Assembly: GCA_017440525.1 (NCBI GenBank)
Contig: JAFSHB010000014.1
Location: 1-47,034 of the forward strand
DNA length: 47,034 nucleotides
Reading direction: 5' to 3'
Source: Oscillospiraceae bacterium
Lineage (GTDB): Bacteria > Bacillota > Clostridia > Oscillospirales > Oscillospiraceae
Shown here piece after piece: positions 1 through 7,084 of the stretch. The notes beneath the pieces were generated by a model that did not search any database, was not told the DNA's origin, and saw only the letters and a program-made list of their open reading frames with translations. Within the stretch, counting starts at the first letter, position 1. The number at the start of each line of letters is the position of its first letter. The position numbers and the translations under genes were made by a program.

Positions 1-170
1 CAGAAATGTATCAGATTTTCGTTGACATAAGAGAGAAAACATACGATAATGTAGACATGGTGTGCTTATCGATGGGCATGTCGGATGATTACGCCGATGC
101 CATCGCCTGCGGCAGCACCATGATTCGCGTGGGCACTGCCATTTTTGGTGCCCGAAACTACAGCGTATAA
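1..170 (+). CDS. YggS/PLPBP-family pyridoxal-phosphate homeostasis protein, C-terminal fragment
   Basis: Only the last 55 or so codons are in the window; the reading frame is open from base 3 to the TAA at 168-170. The end of the protein carries the family signature [20 protein letters not shown] followed by VGTAIFGAR, which in YggS/YlmE proteins forms part of the PLP phosphate-binding end of the TIM barrel. The family binds PLP and is linked to vitamin B6 and amino-acid homeostasis rather than a defined catalysis. Its position directly before sepF and a divIVA-like gene matches the ylmE-sepF-ylmG-ylmH-divIVA neighbourhood of Firmicutes, here without ylmG and ylmH. The start and promoter lie outside the window. 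Confidence 0.9.
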   Translation, partial: EMYQIFVDIREKTYDNVDMVCLSMGMSDDYADAIACGSTMIRVGTAIFGARNYSV

Positions 171-192
171 AACCTTTTGGAGGATATATATT

Positions 193-762
193 ATGGGATT
201 CATGGATGAACTGAAAAAGCTCACACGCCCCTACAGCGATGATGACGACGATTTCGAGGATGATATCGATCTGGAAGAGGAAGACGCCGCACCCAAGCGT
301 ACTTCCCGCGAGCGTTTCGCCCGTGAGCGTGCCCCTCGCGAAACGGCCCGTCCCTCCCGCGATCGCAGCTCCTCGTATTTTGATGAAGTGCTGGATGGCT
401 TGGGCCATGACCGCGAGCGTACTTCCGCCGCGTCCTCTGCGACCCAGCGTGCCGACAGCAATGTGGTAGACCTCGGCACTGCCATCGGCACCGGCCGCAG
501 GATGGTCATGGTCAAGCCCGACCGCTTCGAGCAGGTCGAGGAGATCGGTAAGAAGCTGCAGGACGGCTGCACTGTGATCGTCAATCTGGAAGTCGCCAAC
601 AAGGATATCGCCCGCCGCATCGTGGACTTCCTCTCCGGCTGTGCCTACGCGCTCAACGGCGGGATCGAGAAGGCCGCCACCTTGACCTATGTCGTCACCC
701 CCCGCGGTGTGGACGTCGTCAATGAGATCAACGCCGCAGAAAACGGCGGTGCCTATCTGTAA
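193..762 (+). CDS. sepF: SepF, cell division protein
   Basis: A 189-residue SepF, which in Gram-positive bacteria anchors and bundles FtsZ filaments at the septum. I chose the ATG at 193 because GGAGG at 179-183 precedes it; an in-frame upstream ATG at 145 lies inside yggS. The N-terminus (MGFMDELKKLTRP) fits the membrane-binding amphipathic helix. A very acidic stretch (SDDDDDFEDDIDLEEED) and an Arg-rich linker follow. The C-terminal SepF core begins near MVMVKPDRFEQVEEIGKKL and includes IARRIVDFLSGCAYALNGG, the dimerising fold that contacts the FtsZ tail. The 22-bp gap from yggS and the 20-bp gap to the divIVA-like gene suggest one operon. Identification is secure; the strongly acidic linker is unusual but in keeping with a variable region. 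Confidence 0.95.
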   Translation: MGFMDELKKLTRPYSDDDDDFEDDIDLEEEDAAPKRTSRERFARERAPRETARPSRDRSSSYFDEVLDGLGHDRERTSAASSATQRADSNVVDLGTAIGTGRRMVMVKPDRFEQVEEIGKKLQDGCTVIVNLEVANKDIARRIVDFLSGCAYALNGGIEKAATLTYVVTPRGVDVVNEINAAENGGAYL

Positions 763-782
763 GGGAAAAGGAAGGTGTCACC

Positions 783-1502
783 ATGTTCACCCCTCAGGAA
801 ATTCAGGAAAAGACATTTGAAAAAGCCGTATTCGGCGGCTATGATATGCAGACCGTCGATGCATTTCTGGAGCCTCTGACGCAGGATTACATCACCCTGT
901 ACCGCGAGAACGCCGTGCTCAAGAGCAAGATGAAGGTCCTTGTGGAGAAGCTGGAGGAGTACCGCGCACAGGAGCAGAACATGCGAAACGCGATCGTCTC
1001 CGCCCAGCGCACCGCTGACGCTATGGTGGCTGATGCCGAGCGCAGATGTGCCAAGCTCATGGACGATGCCGGCGCTGCCGCCCGCACCAAGGACGCCGAT
1101 GCCGCAGTTGCCCGCGAGACCGAGCGCATGAACAATGCAAAAAAGACTGCCAAGAACTTCATCGAGGTCCTGGAGCAGGACATCCGCGGTCATCTGGAGC
1201 TGCTGGAGAAGCTGAAAAACGAGGATCTGACCGAAGAGCCGATCCCCCAGCCTGCCCACAAAGCCTACGACTTCGACCGTGAGGAGGCCGCCGAGCAGCG
1301 CCGCGCCGAGCCTGAAGTCGTGGAGACTGCCGCCGACATCGCAGATGCCATCGAGCAGAACATCGGCAGGATCATGGAGATGGAGACGCCCGCCGAGCGG
1401 CCTGAGGCACCCGCCGAGGAGCCCAAGTCCGCCACGGAGAACACCATCAAGTTCACCAATCTCCAGTTCGGCAGGAACTACGATCCCACCACAGACGCAT
1501 AA
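783..1502 (+). CDS. DivIVA-domain protein
   Basis: This 239-residue protein begins with the DivIVA N-terminal module: MFTPQEIQEKTFEKAVFGGY, then a segment DMQTVDAFLEPL with the usual spacing. It continues as a long heptad-rich coiled coil (about residues 30-130, rich in Glu, Lys, Ala and Leu). DivIVA-family proteins oligomerise on negatively curved membrane at septa and poles and recruit division or wall-synthesis partners. The C-terminal 100 residues are acidic and Pro/Glu-rich, ending with IKFTNLQFGRNYDP, perhaps a short partner-binding tail. An AGGAAGG sequence precedes the ATG. It is the last gene of the yggS-sepF operon, closed by the terminator at 1506-1533. Whether it acts as DivIVA itself or as a GpsB/SepIVA-like relative cannot be settled from sequence alone. 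Confidence 0.88.
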   Translation: MFTPQEIQEKTFEKAVFGGYDMQTVDAFLEPLTQDYITLYRENAVLKSKMKVLVEKLEEYRAQEQNMRNAIVSAQRTADAMVADAERRCAKLMDDAGAAARTKDADAAVARETERMNNAKKTAKNFIEVLEQDIRGHLELLEKLKNEDLTEEPIPQPAHKAYDFDREEAAEQRRAEPEVVETAADIADAIEQNIGRIMEMETPAERPEAPAEEPKSATENTIKFTNLQFGRNYDPTTDA

Positions 1503-1505
1503 AAA

Positions 1506-1533
1506 GAGAGTGGCTGAGCCACTCTCTTTTTTT
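1506..1533 (+). terminator. Rho-independent terminator of the yggS-sepF-divIVA operon
   Basis: A 9-bp perfect stem (GAGAGTGGC / GCCACTCTC) with a TGA loop starts three bases after the divIVA-like stop codon and is followed by seven T residues. Confidence 0.9.
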
Positions 1534-1561
1534 AGGTAAGAAGTAAAATATAATAGTGAAG

Positions 1562-1622
1562 AAGTATGGGGCCCGGCAGAGCCGGACAGATCAAAACAGG
1601 CGCCTCCGGCGACACCATACTT
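1562..1622. repeat. MITE-like double-hairpin repeat, copy 1
   Basis: A 61-bp unit bounded by AAGTATGG and CCATACTT. It contains two short hairpins: CCGGC-AGA-GCCGG at 1573-1585 and CGCC-TCC-GGCG at 1601-1611. The same architecture occurs, in opposite orientation, at 19110-19170, so this looks like an interspersed repeat family rather than a terminator. No coding capacity. Confidence 0.65.
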
Positions 1623-1641
1623 ATTACTTATTCCCTATCTC

Positions 1642-1679
1642 AAAATAAGAAAGCCGCCCGAAGGCGGCTTTCTTATTTT
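1642..1679. terminator. Bidirectional terminator downstream of XRE gene
   Basis: A 17-bp perfect stem (1642-1658 with 1663-1679) with a CGAA loop and A/T-rich outer arms, so it can act in both directions. The minus-strand XRE gene ends inside the right arm. Confidence 0.85.
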
Positions 1680-1879
1680 TGCTTTTTGTCGCTCAGCCCC
1701 AAAAGATAGTCCACACTGACATCATAAAACGCAGATAATTTGATCAATGCTGATGTGGGGATATCCAGCGCACCACTTTCATATCTGGAGTATGTCGTCT
1801 GAGATACATTCAAGAGCTTCGCTAAGTCTTGCTGTTTCAGATCTTTATCTTCGCGCAGATCGCGGATCCTTTGATACAA
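1673..1879 (-). CDS. XRE-family HTH transcriptional regulator
   Basis: A 68-residue protein that is essentially a single lambda-repressor-like HTH. The segment LKQQDLAKLLNVSQTTYSRY is the helix-turn-helix and LSAFYDVSVDYLLGLSD is the conserved C-terminal helix pair of Cro/CI-like regulators. I chose the TTG at 1877-1879 as start because AGAGGTGATC lies just upstream. A longer reading from the TTG at 1906 would begin inside the operator palindrome and lacks a ribosome site. It is divergent from a second XRE gene (1972-2256). The 1904-1948 palindromes lie between the two, so it probably represses itself, its neighbour, or both. The target is not known. Confidence 0.85.
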   Translation of the reverse strand: MYQRIRDLREDKDLKQQDLAKLLNVSQTTYSRYESGALDIPTSALIKLSAFYDVSVDYLLGLSDKKQK

Positions 1880-1903
1880 AACGATCACCTCTGTCGTATC
1901 ATA

Positions 1904-1948
1904 CAATATGCGAAAATCGCATATTGACTTTTATGCATTTTTCGCATA
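1904..1948. promoter_or_regulatory. Pair of operator-like palindromes between divergent XRE genes
   Basis: Two 17-bp dyads of the same form lie 25 bp apart centre to centre: TATGCGAAAATCGCATA at 1907-1923 and TATGCATTTTTCGCATA at 1932-1948. The first extends to a 10-bp arm (1904-1926). The second lies between and overlaps the -35 and -10 of the plus-strand promoter. This is a typical layout for XRE repressor control; binding itself is inference. Confidence 0.75.
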
Positions 1949-1952
1949 TTAT
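1924..1952 (+). promoter_or_regulatory. Sigma-A promoter of second XRE gene
   Basis: TTGACT (1924-1929), a 17-bp spacer, then TATTAT (1947-1952). The spacer and -10 overlap the second operator palindrome. Confidence 0.75.
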
Positions 1953-1971
1953 TTCTGTAGGGGGGATCTTT

Positions 1972-2256
1972 ATGGACAAAGGAAAGACCGAAGCAGAGAT
2001 CTTCGCAGAGAATCTACGCTTTCTTCGAATCGTATATCGACTCTCGCAAAAAGAACTGGCCAAGATCATGGATGTGAGTGTCTACTGTGTAAGAAAAGCA
2101 GAGAGCGGCGTCTTTGCCAACTCTCTGCATATCGATGCACTTGTGTATCTGAGCAACTTCTTCCACCTGCCTTGCGCACTCTTTTTTACACCGTTGGCGC
2201 AGTGGGGCATAAGTTTTCCTATAAAGGGAACCGCGGCAGAGCGAAGCTGTGACTGA
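1972..2256 (+). CDS. XRE-family HTH regulator with repeat-derived C-terminus
   Basis: A 94-residue HTH protein starting at the ATG at 1972 behind a GGGGGG-type ribosome site. The segment IVYRLSQKELAKIMDVSVYC matches the XRE helix-turn-helix, followed by LVYLSNFFHLPCALFFTPLA, the usual tail of Cro/CI-like domains. It is divergently transcribed from the 1673-1879 regulator and has its own promoter overlapping the shared operators. The last residues (IKGTAAERSCD) and the stop codon are encoded by a degenerate R-end of the hairpin repeat family described at 21846-22309. The natural C-terminus was therefore probably replaced by a repeat insertion. Function beyond DNA binding is unknown. Confidence 0.8.
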   Translation: MDKGKTEAEIFAENLRFLRIVYRLSQKELAKIMDVSVYCVRKAESGVFANSLHIDALVYLSNFFHLPCALFFTPLAQWGISFPIKGTAAERSCD

Positions 2257-2260
2257 GGGG
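2212..2260 (+). repeat. Degenerate R-end hairpin repeat at the XRE 3' end
   Basis: Resembles the R-end of the paired-hairpin family: a TTTTCC...GGGAACC arm pair, then a GCAGAGCGAAGCTGTGACTG segment and GAGGGG. Compare the intact R-end at 45907-45957. No matching L-end is visible nearby, so it is a solo or eroded copy. Confidence 0.55.
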
Positions 2261-2305
2261 ATAAAATAAGATCGTTGCGAAGCAACTCCTCCATTATTCA
2301 TTTTC

Positions 2306-2342
2306 AAAATAAAAAAGAGGCCCGAAGGCCTCTTTTTATTTT
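2306..2342. terminator. Bidirectional terminator, rny and XRE
   Basis: AAAAGAGGCC-CGAA-GGCCTCTTTT hairpin with A/T runs on both sides. It overlaps the rny stop codon region and can also end the plus-strand XRE transcript. Confidence 0.85.
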
Positions 2343-3892
2343 GCGTATTCCACAGCTTTGGTCTCGCGGATGACATTGACCTTGATCTGGCCGGGATATT
2401 CCAGCTCAGCCTCGATCTTCTTGGCAAGCTCCCGTGCCAGCAGGACCATATTGTCCTCGGACACCTCTTCGGGCTTGACCATGATGCGGACCTCGCGGCC
2501 TGCCTGGATGGCATAGGACTTCTCGACACCGGGGTAGGAGCCGGTCAGCTCTTCCAGCTTTTCCAGACGGCGGATATAGTTCTCCACATTCTCGCGGCGT
2601 GCGCCGGGACGGGCAGCGGAGATCGCGTCGGCTGCCTGGACCAGGCAGGCGATCACGGTCTGAGCTTCCACATCGCCGTGGTGCGCTTCGATCGCATGGA
2701 TGACGGCAGGGGACTCCTTGTACTTGCGGGCCAGCTCCACGCCCAGCTGGACATGGCTGCCTTCCATCTCATGGTCGACGGACTTGCCAAGGTCATGCAG
2801 CAGACCTGCGCGTTTGGCGAGGGTCACATCCACGCCCAGCTCGCTGGCCAGCAGGCCTGCGATATGCGCCACTTCCATGGAATGGTTCAGCACATTCTGA
2901 CCGTAGGAGGTGCGGTACTTCTGACGGCCCAGGAGCTTGACCAGCTCGGGATGCAGACCGTGGATACCGGTCTCGAAGGTGGCGCGTTCGCCCTCCATCT
3001 TGATGGTGTGATCCACTTCTCTGCGGGCCTTCTCCACCATATCCTCGATACGGGTGGGATGGATGCGGCCGTCGGCGATCAGCTTCTCCAGCGCCAGTCT
3101 TGCCACTTCGCGGCGGACAGGATCGAAGGAAGAGACGGTGATAGCTTCGGGGGTATCGTCGATGATCAGATCCACGCCGGTGATGGTCTCCAAGGTGCGG
3201 ATGTTGCGGCCTTCGCGGCCGATGATGCGGCCCTTCATCTCATCGTTGGGCAGGGGCACCACAGAGACGGTAGCTTCGGCGGCATGGTCGGCGGCACAGC
3301 GCTGGATGGCAGTGGAGATGATCTCTCTTGCCAGCTGATCGGACTGCTCCTTGAGCTGCGTCTCGATCTCCTTGATCTTCATGGCAGTCTCGTGCTTGAC
3401 CTCGGACTCCACGCTCTGCAGCAGCTGATTCTTGGCATCTTCCTTGCTCAGGCCGGAGATCTTTTCCAGCATCTCCATCTGGCTGCGCTTGATGGTGTTG
3501 ACTTCCTGCTGTGCGGCTTCGACACCGGCCAGCTTCTTTGCCAGCTCTTCTTCTTTCTTTTCGTGAGCGTCCACTTTCTTATCGAAAGCTTCTTCTCTCT
3601 GCTGGAAACGGCGCTCCTGCTTCTGCAGGTCGCTGCGGCGTTCCTTGAGTTCTTTTTCGTTTTCGGCACGCGATCTATGAATCTCTTCCTTGGCCTCCAG
3701 CAGCATCTCACGCTTCTTGCTTTCGGCGCTCTTGATGGCCTCATTGAGGATGCGCTTGGCCTCCTCCTCCGCAGAGCCGATCTCCTTTTCGGCGACTCTC
3801 TTGCGGTGTGCCATACCGACGAGGAAGAAAATAATACCACTGACCACAAAGGCCCCTGCGATCAGACCGATCGCCAGTATCATATTCATCAT
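2336..3892 (-). CDS. rny: Ribonuclease Y
   Basis: A 518-residue RNase Y, the membrane-anchored endoribonuclease that starts bulk mRNA decay in Firmicutes. In order: an N-terminal transmembrane helix ([20 protein letters not shown]), a long charged coiled coil to about residue 200, a KH RNA-binding domain with [17 protein letters not shown], and an HD domain with [17 protein letters not shown], in which the His-Asp pair binds the catalytic metals. Length matches the family (about 520). The likely start is the ATG at 3892, 14 bp after AAGGAGG. An in-frame GTG at 3907 overlaps that Shine-Dalgarno sequence and is unlikely. The gene ends within the bidirectional terminator at 2306-2342. Upstream lies a strong promoter 280 bp away (4172-4200), so it may have a long leader. 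Confidence 0.97.
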   Translation of the reverse strand: MMNMILAIGLIAGAFVVSGIIFFLVGMAHRKRVAEKEIGSAEEEAKRILNEAIKSAESKKREMLLEAKEEIHRSRAENEKELKERRSDLQKQERRFQQREEAFDKKVDAHEKKEEELAKKLAGVEAAQQEVNTIKRSQMEMLEKISGLSKEDAKNQLLQSVESEVKHETAMKIKEIETQLKEQSDQLAREIISTAIQRCAADHAAEATVSVVPLPNDEMKGRIIGREGRNIRTLETITGVDLIIDDTPEAITVSSFDPVRREVARLALEKLIADGRIHPTRIEDMVEKARREVDHTIKMEGERATFETGIHGLHPELVKLLGRQKYRTSYGQNVLNHSMEVAHIAGLLASELGVDVTLAKRAGLLHDLGKSVDHEMEGSHVQLGVELARKYKESPAVIHAIEAHHGDVEAQTVIACLVQAADAISAARPGARRENVENYIRRLEKLEELTGSYPGVEKSYAIQAGREVRIMVKPEEVSEDNMVLLARELAKKIEAELEYPGQIKVNVIRETKAVEYAK

Positions 3893-4068
3893 AATTAGCG
3901 GACCCACCTCCTTGTCAGATCTTCGAAATGTTTTGCTCGTGTTTGGGATACAGTTTGAAAGAAAAGGCCTTGTGTACTCCCCGGAAGCAAGCGCAAAACG
4001 ATACGAAAAGACAGAAAGTGGGTCTATCGGCTATATCAATATGAAGCTTTTGAAGATATATGATATAT

Positions 4069-4166
4069 AAAAAGGCGAGATGCCTAACATGAACCAATGT
4101 CCCACAGCCTGTCACAGACGGTCGTTCCGCTGCCTGCCAAATACAGCTGGGCCATACTACTCTCAT
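4069..4166 (-). ncRNA. Candidate structured small RNA or rny leader
   Basis: A near-consensus promoter at 4172-4200 would start a transcript at about 4166 on the minus strand. About 90 nt later comes AGGC-ATCTC-GCCT followed by TTTTT (4069-4085), a short, weak terminator-like hairpin. The interval can fold: CCCA-GCU pairs with GGC-UGUGGG around an inner GCGG-AACGA-CCGU hairpin. It has no credible ORF. I checked by eye for SRP RNA, 6S RNA and tmRNA hallmarks and saw none. It is either an independent RNA of about 95 nt or an attenuator-like part of the rny 5' leader. Confidence 0.4.
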
Positions 4167-4171
4167 GGTAC

Positions 4172-4200
4172 ATTGTAACTTTTTAACGCTGTGCTGTCAA
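4172..4200 (-). promoter_or_regulatory. Near-consensus sigma-A promoter toward rny / candidate RNA
   Basis: On the minus strand: TTGACA (4195-4200), exactly 17 bp, TACAAT (4172-4177). It is one of the two best promoters in the window. Confidence 0.85.
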
Positions 4201-4215
4201 GCAGAAATCGCCCTC

Positions 4216-4244
4216 TTTTCAAATAAAAACGATCGTGGTATGAT
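4216..4244 (+). promoter_or_regulatory. Probable lplA promoter with extended -10
   Basis: TTTTCA (4216-4221), 17 bp, TATGAT (4239-4244), with TGG just before the -10 as in other promoters of this window. Confidence 0.55.
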
Positions 4245-4261
4245 ACCATCGGTGATGAAAG

Positions 4262-5212
4262 ATGAATTACTGGTATGTATCCCCCTCAAGAGACGGCTGG
4301 CAGAACCTTGCCATGGACGAATGGTTCCTCGACCACATGGGCCCGGAGGATGTTTTGCTCTATTTTTATATCAACGCCCCTGCCGTGATCATCGGCAAAA
4401 ATCAAAACCCGTGGAAGGAATGCGATCTTGCCGCCATGGAGCGTGACGGTGTGCGGTTGGTCCGCCGCATCTCCGGCGGCGGCGCGGTGTATCACGACGA
4501 AGGGAACCTGAACTTCTCCTTCATCGTGGGAAAAGAGATCTATGATGTGCCGCGCCAACTGGAGGTCATCCTGCAGGCCGTTCGCTCTTTTGGCATCGAC
4601 TGCACCTTCTCCGGCCGCAACGATCTTCTGGCAGACGGCAAAAAATTCTCCGGCAACGCCTTCTGCGGAAGAGGCGCGCTTCGCCAGCATCACGGCACGC
4701 TCCTTTTAAATTCCGACTTGAGCCGCCTGCAGCATTATCTCCATCCCGACCCCAAAAAGCTCAGGGCCAAGGGTGTGGAGTCGGTACGCTCCCGTGTGGA
4801 TGATCTCGGTATCGAAACGGACGCCATGCTCCGCGCCATCCGCCATGCCTTTGAAGCGGCCTATGGTCAGGTGACAGAGCTTTCCGTCACACCGGAGCAG
4901 CTGGCGCAGGTCGTGCCCTACTATGAAAAGCAGTCCTCCTGGGAGTGGCGCATGGGCAAGACCCCTTCCTTCGACCTGGAGCTGTCCGAGCGCTTCCCCT
5001 GGGGCGGCATCGACCTGCAGCTCACTTTGAAGGACGGCTGTGTGCTGGATGCCAAGGTCTGGTCCGACGCCATGGATGCCGATCTGCCCGACCGCATCGC
5101 AGCAAAGCTCCTCGGCTGCCGCTGCAGCTCCGAAGCCCTCTGCACCGCCCTGCAAGGTCAGGATGACCACATGAACGACCTCGCCGCCTTCCTGCTCTCG
5201 CAGGGATTATAA
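4262..5212 (+). CDS. lplA: Lipoate--protein ligase
   Basis: A 316-residue LplA-type ligase. The family activates free lipoate with ATP and transfers lipoyl-AMP to a lysine of E2 subunits or GcvH in the cytoplasm. The signature RRISGGGAVYHDEGNLNFSF (residues 68-87) is the lipoyl-AMP loop, and KKFSGNAF (127-134) carries the conserved catalytic lysine. The C-terminal 90 residues (from about LPYYEKQSSWEW; actual V-P-Y-Y-E-K) form the accessory domain, so the protein is full length. The ATG at 4262 follows GGTGATGA; the upstream promoter is at 4216-4244. It is monocistronic, ended by a long perfect terminator. The lipoylated partner proteins are not in this window, so the physiological target is unknown. 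Confidence 0.95.
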   Translation: MNYWYVSPSRDGWQNLAMDEWFLDHMGPEDVLLYFYINAPAVIIGKNQNPWKECDLAAMERDGVRLVRRISGGGAVYHDEGNLNFSFIVGKEIYDVPRQLEVILQAVRSFGIDCTFSGRNDLLADGKKFSGNAFCGRGALRQHHGTLLLNSDLSRLQHYLHPDPKKLRAKGVESVRSRVDDLGIETDAMLRAIRHAFEAAYGQVTELSVTPEQLAQVVPYYEKQSSWEWRMGKTPSFDLELSERFPWGGIDLQLTLKDGCVLDAKVWSDAMDADLPDRIAAKLLGCRCSSEALCTALQGQDDHMNDLAAFLLSQGL

Positions 5213-5248
5213 ACGCAAGCCCATCGGCTGAGCCGATGGGCTTGCGTT
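5212..5248. terminator. Bidirectional terminator, lplA and minus-strand small gene
   Basis: A perfect 17-bp stem (5212-5228 with 5232-5248) with TGA loop. It starts at the lplA stop codon and includes the end of the minus-strand gene 5247-5429. Confidence 0.85.
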
Positions 5249-5429
5249 ATTCTTCCGTATATTCGCTCAGTTCGATCCATTTCTCGGGCGCGCCCAAGCG
5301 GCGCAGGTAGTCCAGTCCGCCGTCCACCGCCACCGCGCGGCACTTGCAGAACTTGAAGTCATCGCCGGGGATGCTCTCGATCACATCGCCGCAGGCTTTG
5401 CATTGGATCTTATTCACAAGGATCTTCAT
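5247..5429 (-). CDS. Small Cys-rich protein, DUF7695-like
   Basis: A 60-residue protein: KILVNKIQCKACGDVIES near the N-terminus, then FKFCKCRAVAVDGGLDYLRR. The CxxC and CxC pairs suggest a small zinc-binding knuckle. Similar short proteins (KIQCKKCGDIIES...FKFCSCGAVAVDGG) are common in Firmicutes and are uncharacterised; the DUF number is from memory. I chose the ATG at 5429 because GGAGG lies 7 bp upstream. An in-frame ATG at 5444 overlaps that ribosome site. It is the last gene of the minus-strand group starting at 8353, though a hairpin at 5466-5490 separates it from the next gene upstream. No function can be assigned. Confidence 0.75.
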   Translation of the reverse strand: MKILVNKIQCKACGDVIESIPGDDFKFCKCRAVAVDGGLDYLRRLGAPEKWIELSEYTEE

Positions 5430-5465
5430 ATAGGCAGCCTCCATTCTCGATCACAGGAAGGAAAC

Positions 5466-5490
5466 GGACGAGTTTCATCGAAACTCGTCC
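5466..5490 (-). terminator. Possible terminator hairpin after membrane gene
   Basis: An 11-bp stem GGACGAGTTTC / GAAACTCGTCC with a 3-nt loop, downstream of the 5513-5899 gene. Only a modest T-rich tract follows (GTTTCCTTCC), so it may attenuate rather than stop transcription. Confidence 0.5.
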
Positions 5491-5498
5491 CATTCATT

Positions 5499-5529
5499 AG
5501 AAATACCGTTTTTTAGAAATACCGTTTTT
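5499..5529. repeat. Short tandem duplication over a stop codon
   Basis: TAGAAATACCGTTTT occurs twice in direct succession (5499-5513 and 5514-5528). On the minus strand it is the last codons (KRYF) plus stop of the 5513-5899 gene repeated once downstream. Confidence 0.85.
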
Positions 5530-5899
5530 GCACGCGGCGGAGGGCGATGGCGAACCAGATCAGCACCGCAAAGGGGAGGACCGATGTCGTCACGACCAGG
5601 ACCGGCACCTGCAGATCCTCTGGCAAAAGCGCCGACAGCGGCTCCAGAAAGTCCAGATAGGCATCGGCAAAGATCACGCCGCCGATCACTGTCATCACGA
5701 GGCCGAAGATCAGCAGCAGGGGCATAGCCTCCGTCAAAAAGGCCTCCCGATCCAGACAGTCCGCCATGGTGCTGCCCTGCGGCACGAGAGAGCCGTTGCC
5801 GGGGTCTTTTTCATAAAAACGGGTGGCGATCCACTGGTACAGGCAGAAAATGCCGTAACCGCCCATGGATACGCCCATCAGCAAATTCAGGTCAAGCAT
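5513..5899 (-). CDS. Hypothetical membrane protein
   Basis: A 128-residue protein with three hydrophobic stretches: LNLLMGVSMGGYGIFCLYQW at the N-terminus, LLLIFGLVMTVIGGVIFADA in the middle and VLVVTTSVLPFAVLIWFAIA near the C-terminus. It ends in a basic tail (RRVQKRYF). I do not recognise the family. I chose the ATG at 5899 because AGGTG is 7 bp upstream; an in-frame ATG at 5920 has no ribosome site. It is probably cotranscribed with the 5945-6157 gene (45-bp gap). The last four codons and stop are duplicated in tandem just downstream. Confidence 0.65.
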   Translation of the reverse strand: MLDLNLLMGVSMGGYGIFCLYQWIATRFYEKDPGNGSLVPQGSTMADCLDREAFLTEAMPLLLIFGLVMTVIGGVIFADAYLDFLEPLSALLPEDLQVPVLVVTTSVLPFAVLIWFAIALRRVQKRYF

Positions 5900-5944
5900 A
5901 CGATCACACCTATCACACATCTATCAGCGCGTATCTCCGCGCGA

Positions 5945-6157
5945 TCATTTTTTCCGCTTTTTCTTCACATCCACGATCAGCAGCGCGCAGACCGCCGCCA
6001 CCAGGATCACGCCGAGGATGCTGACACAGCCGGAGAACCAGTGTCCGTCCAGAAATTGGCTCACGGCACCGGCGATCAGGATGCCGGCAAGGAACACCAT
6101 TGCCACAGCCATGATGACCGACAGGAGCGAGGGTCTTGTGAGCTTGAGTTTTTTCAT
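5945..6157 (-). CDS. Small two-helix membrane protein
   Basis: A 70-residue protein with a basic start (MKKLKLTRP), two transmembrane helices (LLSVIMAVAMVFLAGILIAG and VSILGVILVAAVCALLIVDV) and a very basic tail (KKKRKK). AAGGAGG sits 6 bp before the ATG, so the start is well supported. No family is recognised. It lies between a metallophosphoesterase and another small membrane protein in a minus-strand series that may be one operon. An envelope role is only a guess. Confidence 0.7.
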   Translation of the reverse strand: MKKLKLTRPSLLSVIMAVAMVFLAGILIAGAVSQFLDGHWFSGCVSILGVILVAAVCALLIVDVKKKRKK

Positions 6158-6230
6158 CGTCAGCCTCCTTTCGACAGCATCTTTATTCTACCTTTTTCTA
6201 TGATAAAAGTAAAGAGACCCGCGCCATCGT

Positions 6231-7055
6231 TCAAGGATCGTTCACACTTTTCAGCACGATGGTGGGGATATGGGGCCTGTTCCACACACGGACGCCCGCC
6301 ACACCGCCGGAGACGGCAAGGGTGGTGCGCCCCTTGGTGTAGAGCCCGAAGCAGTTATCGGGAAAGAAGTCCCGCTCCACGCCTAAGACACCGCCGACGA
6401 AGGGCAACCGTAAAACACCGCCGTGACCGTGACCGGAGAGGACAAGGTCGGCATCCAGCGCCGCCCACCGCTCCAGATCCGTGTTTCTGTGGTACAGCGC
6501 CATCACATAGGGATCGCCCACTACGGTATCACGGATCTCCGCCATGACGCTCTCCGGGGTCGGCTGTTCGGCGTAGCCGTTGGCGTCGTCCACACCGGCA
6601 AGGATGATGGCCCGTCCGTCACGCTCCAGCGAGACCCAGTCTCCCCGCAGGACCGTCACACCGCAGGCCGCCACCATATCCAAGATCGCTTCCGTATCGT
6701 CTCTGTCCCATTCGTGATTGCCTGTGACATAGTACACCGGCGCGATCTGACAAAGCCCGCGGAGCATAGGCTCTACGACACGGATATCCTTGCTCCAGCG
6801 GTCGAGAAGGTCACCGCTCACCGCGATCAGATCCGGCTCACAGGTCCTCACCGCATCGAGGAGCTGTTTGCTGTCCTTTCCGAAGCGGGTGCCGTGGATA
6901 TCCGTCAGCAGGGTCACGCGGAAGCCGTCGAAGGCTTCCGGGATGCGGCCGGAGGCCACTTCCCAGGTATCCTTATGGAACTGGGCACAGCACCACACCT
7001 GCACCAGCAGTGCCAGCACGAAGATCCGAATCAAGATATTTCGTAAATGCTTCAT
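6231..7055 (-). CDS. Membrane-anchored metallophosphoesterase, YkuE-like
   Basis: A 274-residue calcineurin-type phosphoesterase with an N-terminal signal-anchor (ILIRIFVLALLVQVWCCAQF). All metal-ligand motifs are visible in order: LLTDIHG (DxH), VSGDLLDR (GD), VTGNHEWD (GNHE), a His in MALYHRNTD, and LSGHGHGG (GHxH). This order and the N-terminal anchor match the YkuE/YpbG-like branch, some members of which are linked to lipid or UDP-diacylglucosamine hydrolysis. The substrate here is unknown. It lies 29 bp after the LCP-like gene on the same strand and is probably cotranscribed. The ATG at 7055 lacks a strong Shine-Dalgarno sequence, which may reflect coupling to the upstream gene. Confidence 0.88.
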   Translation of the reverse strand: MKHLRNILIRIFVLALLVQVWCCAQFHKDTWEVASGRIPEAFDGFRVTLLTDIHGTRFGKDSKQLLDAVRTCEPDLIAVSGDLLDRWSKDIRVVEPMLRGLCQIAPVYYVTGNHEWDRDDTEAILDMVAACGVTVLRGDWVSLERDGRAIILAGVDDANGYAEQPTPESVMAEIRDTVVGDPYVMALYHRNTDLERWAALDADLVLSGHGHGGVLRLPFVGGVLGVERDFFPDNCFGLYTKGRTTLAVSGGVAGVRVWNRPHIPTIVLKSVNDP

Positions 7056-7084
7056 GGTCTATTCTATGCCTGTCCGCGGCCGTT

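Noticed and set aside
2678-3898. A 406-codon plus-strand ORF opposite rny
   Set aside because: Leu/His-rich shadow of a gene with clear KH and HD domains.
4162-4200. Reading the candidate RNA as a small protein on the minus strand (3915-4166)
   Set aside because: The frame has no ribosome site and an unnatural composition with many Cys, His and Trp; a non-coding reading is better.
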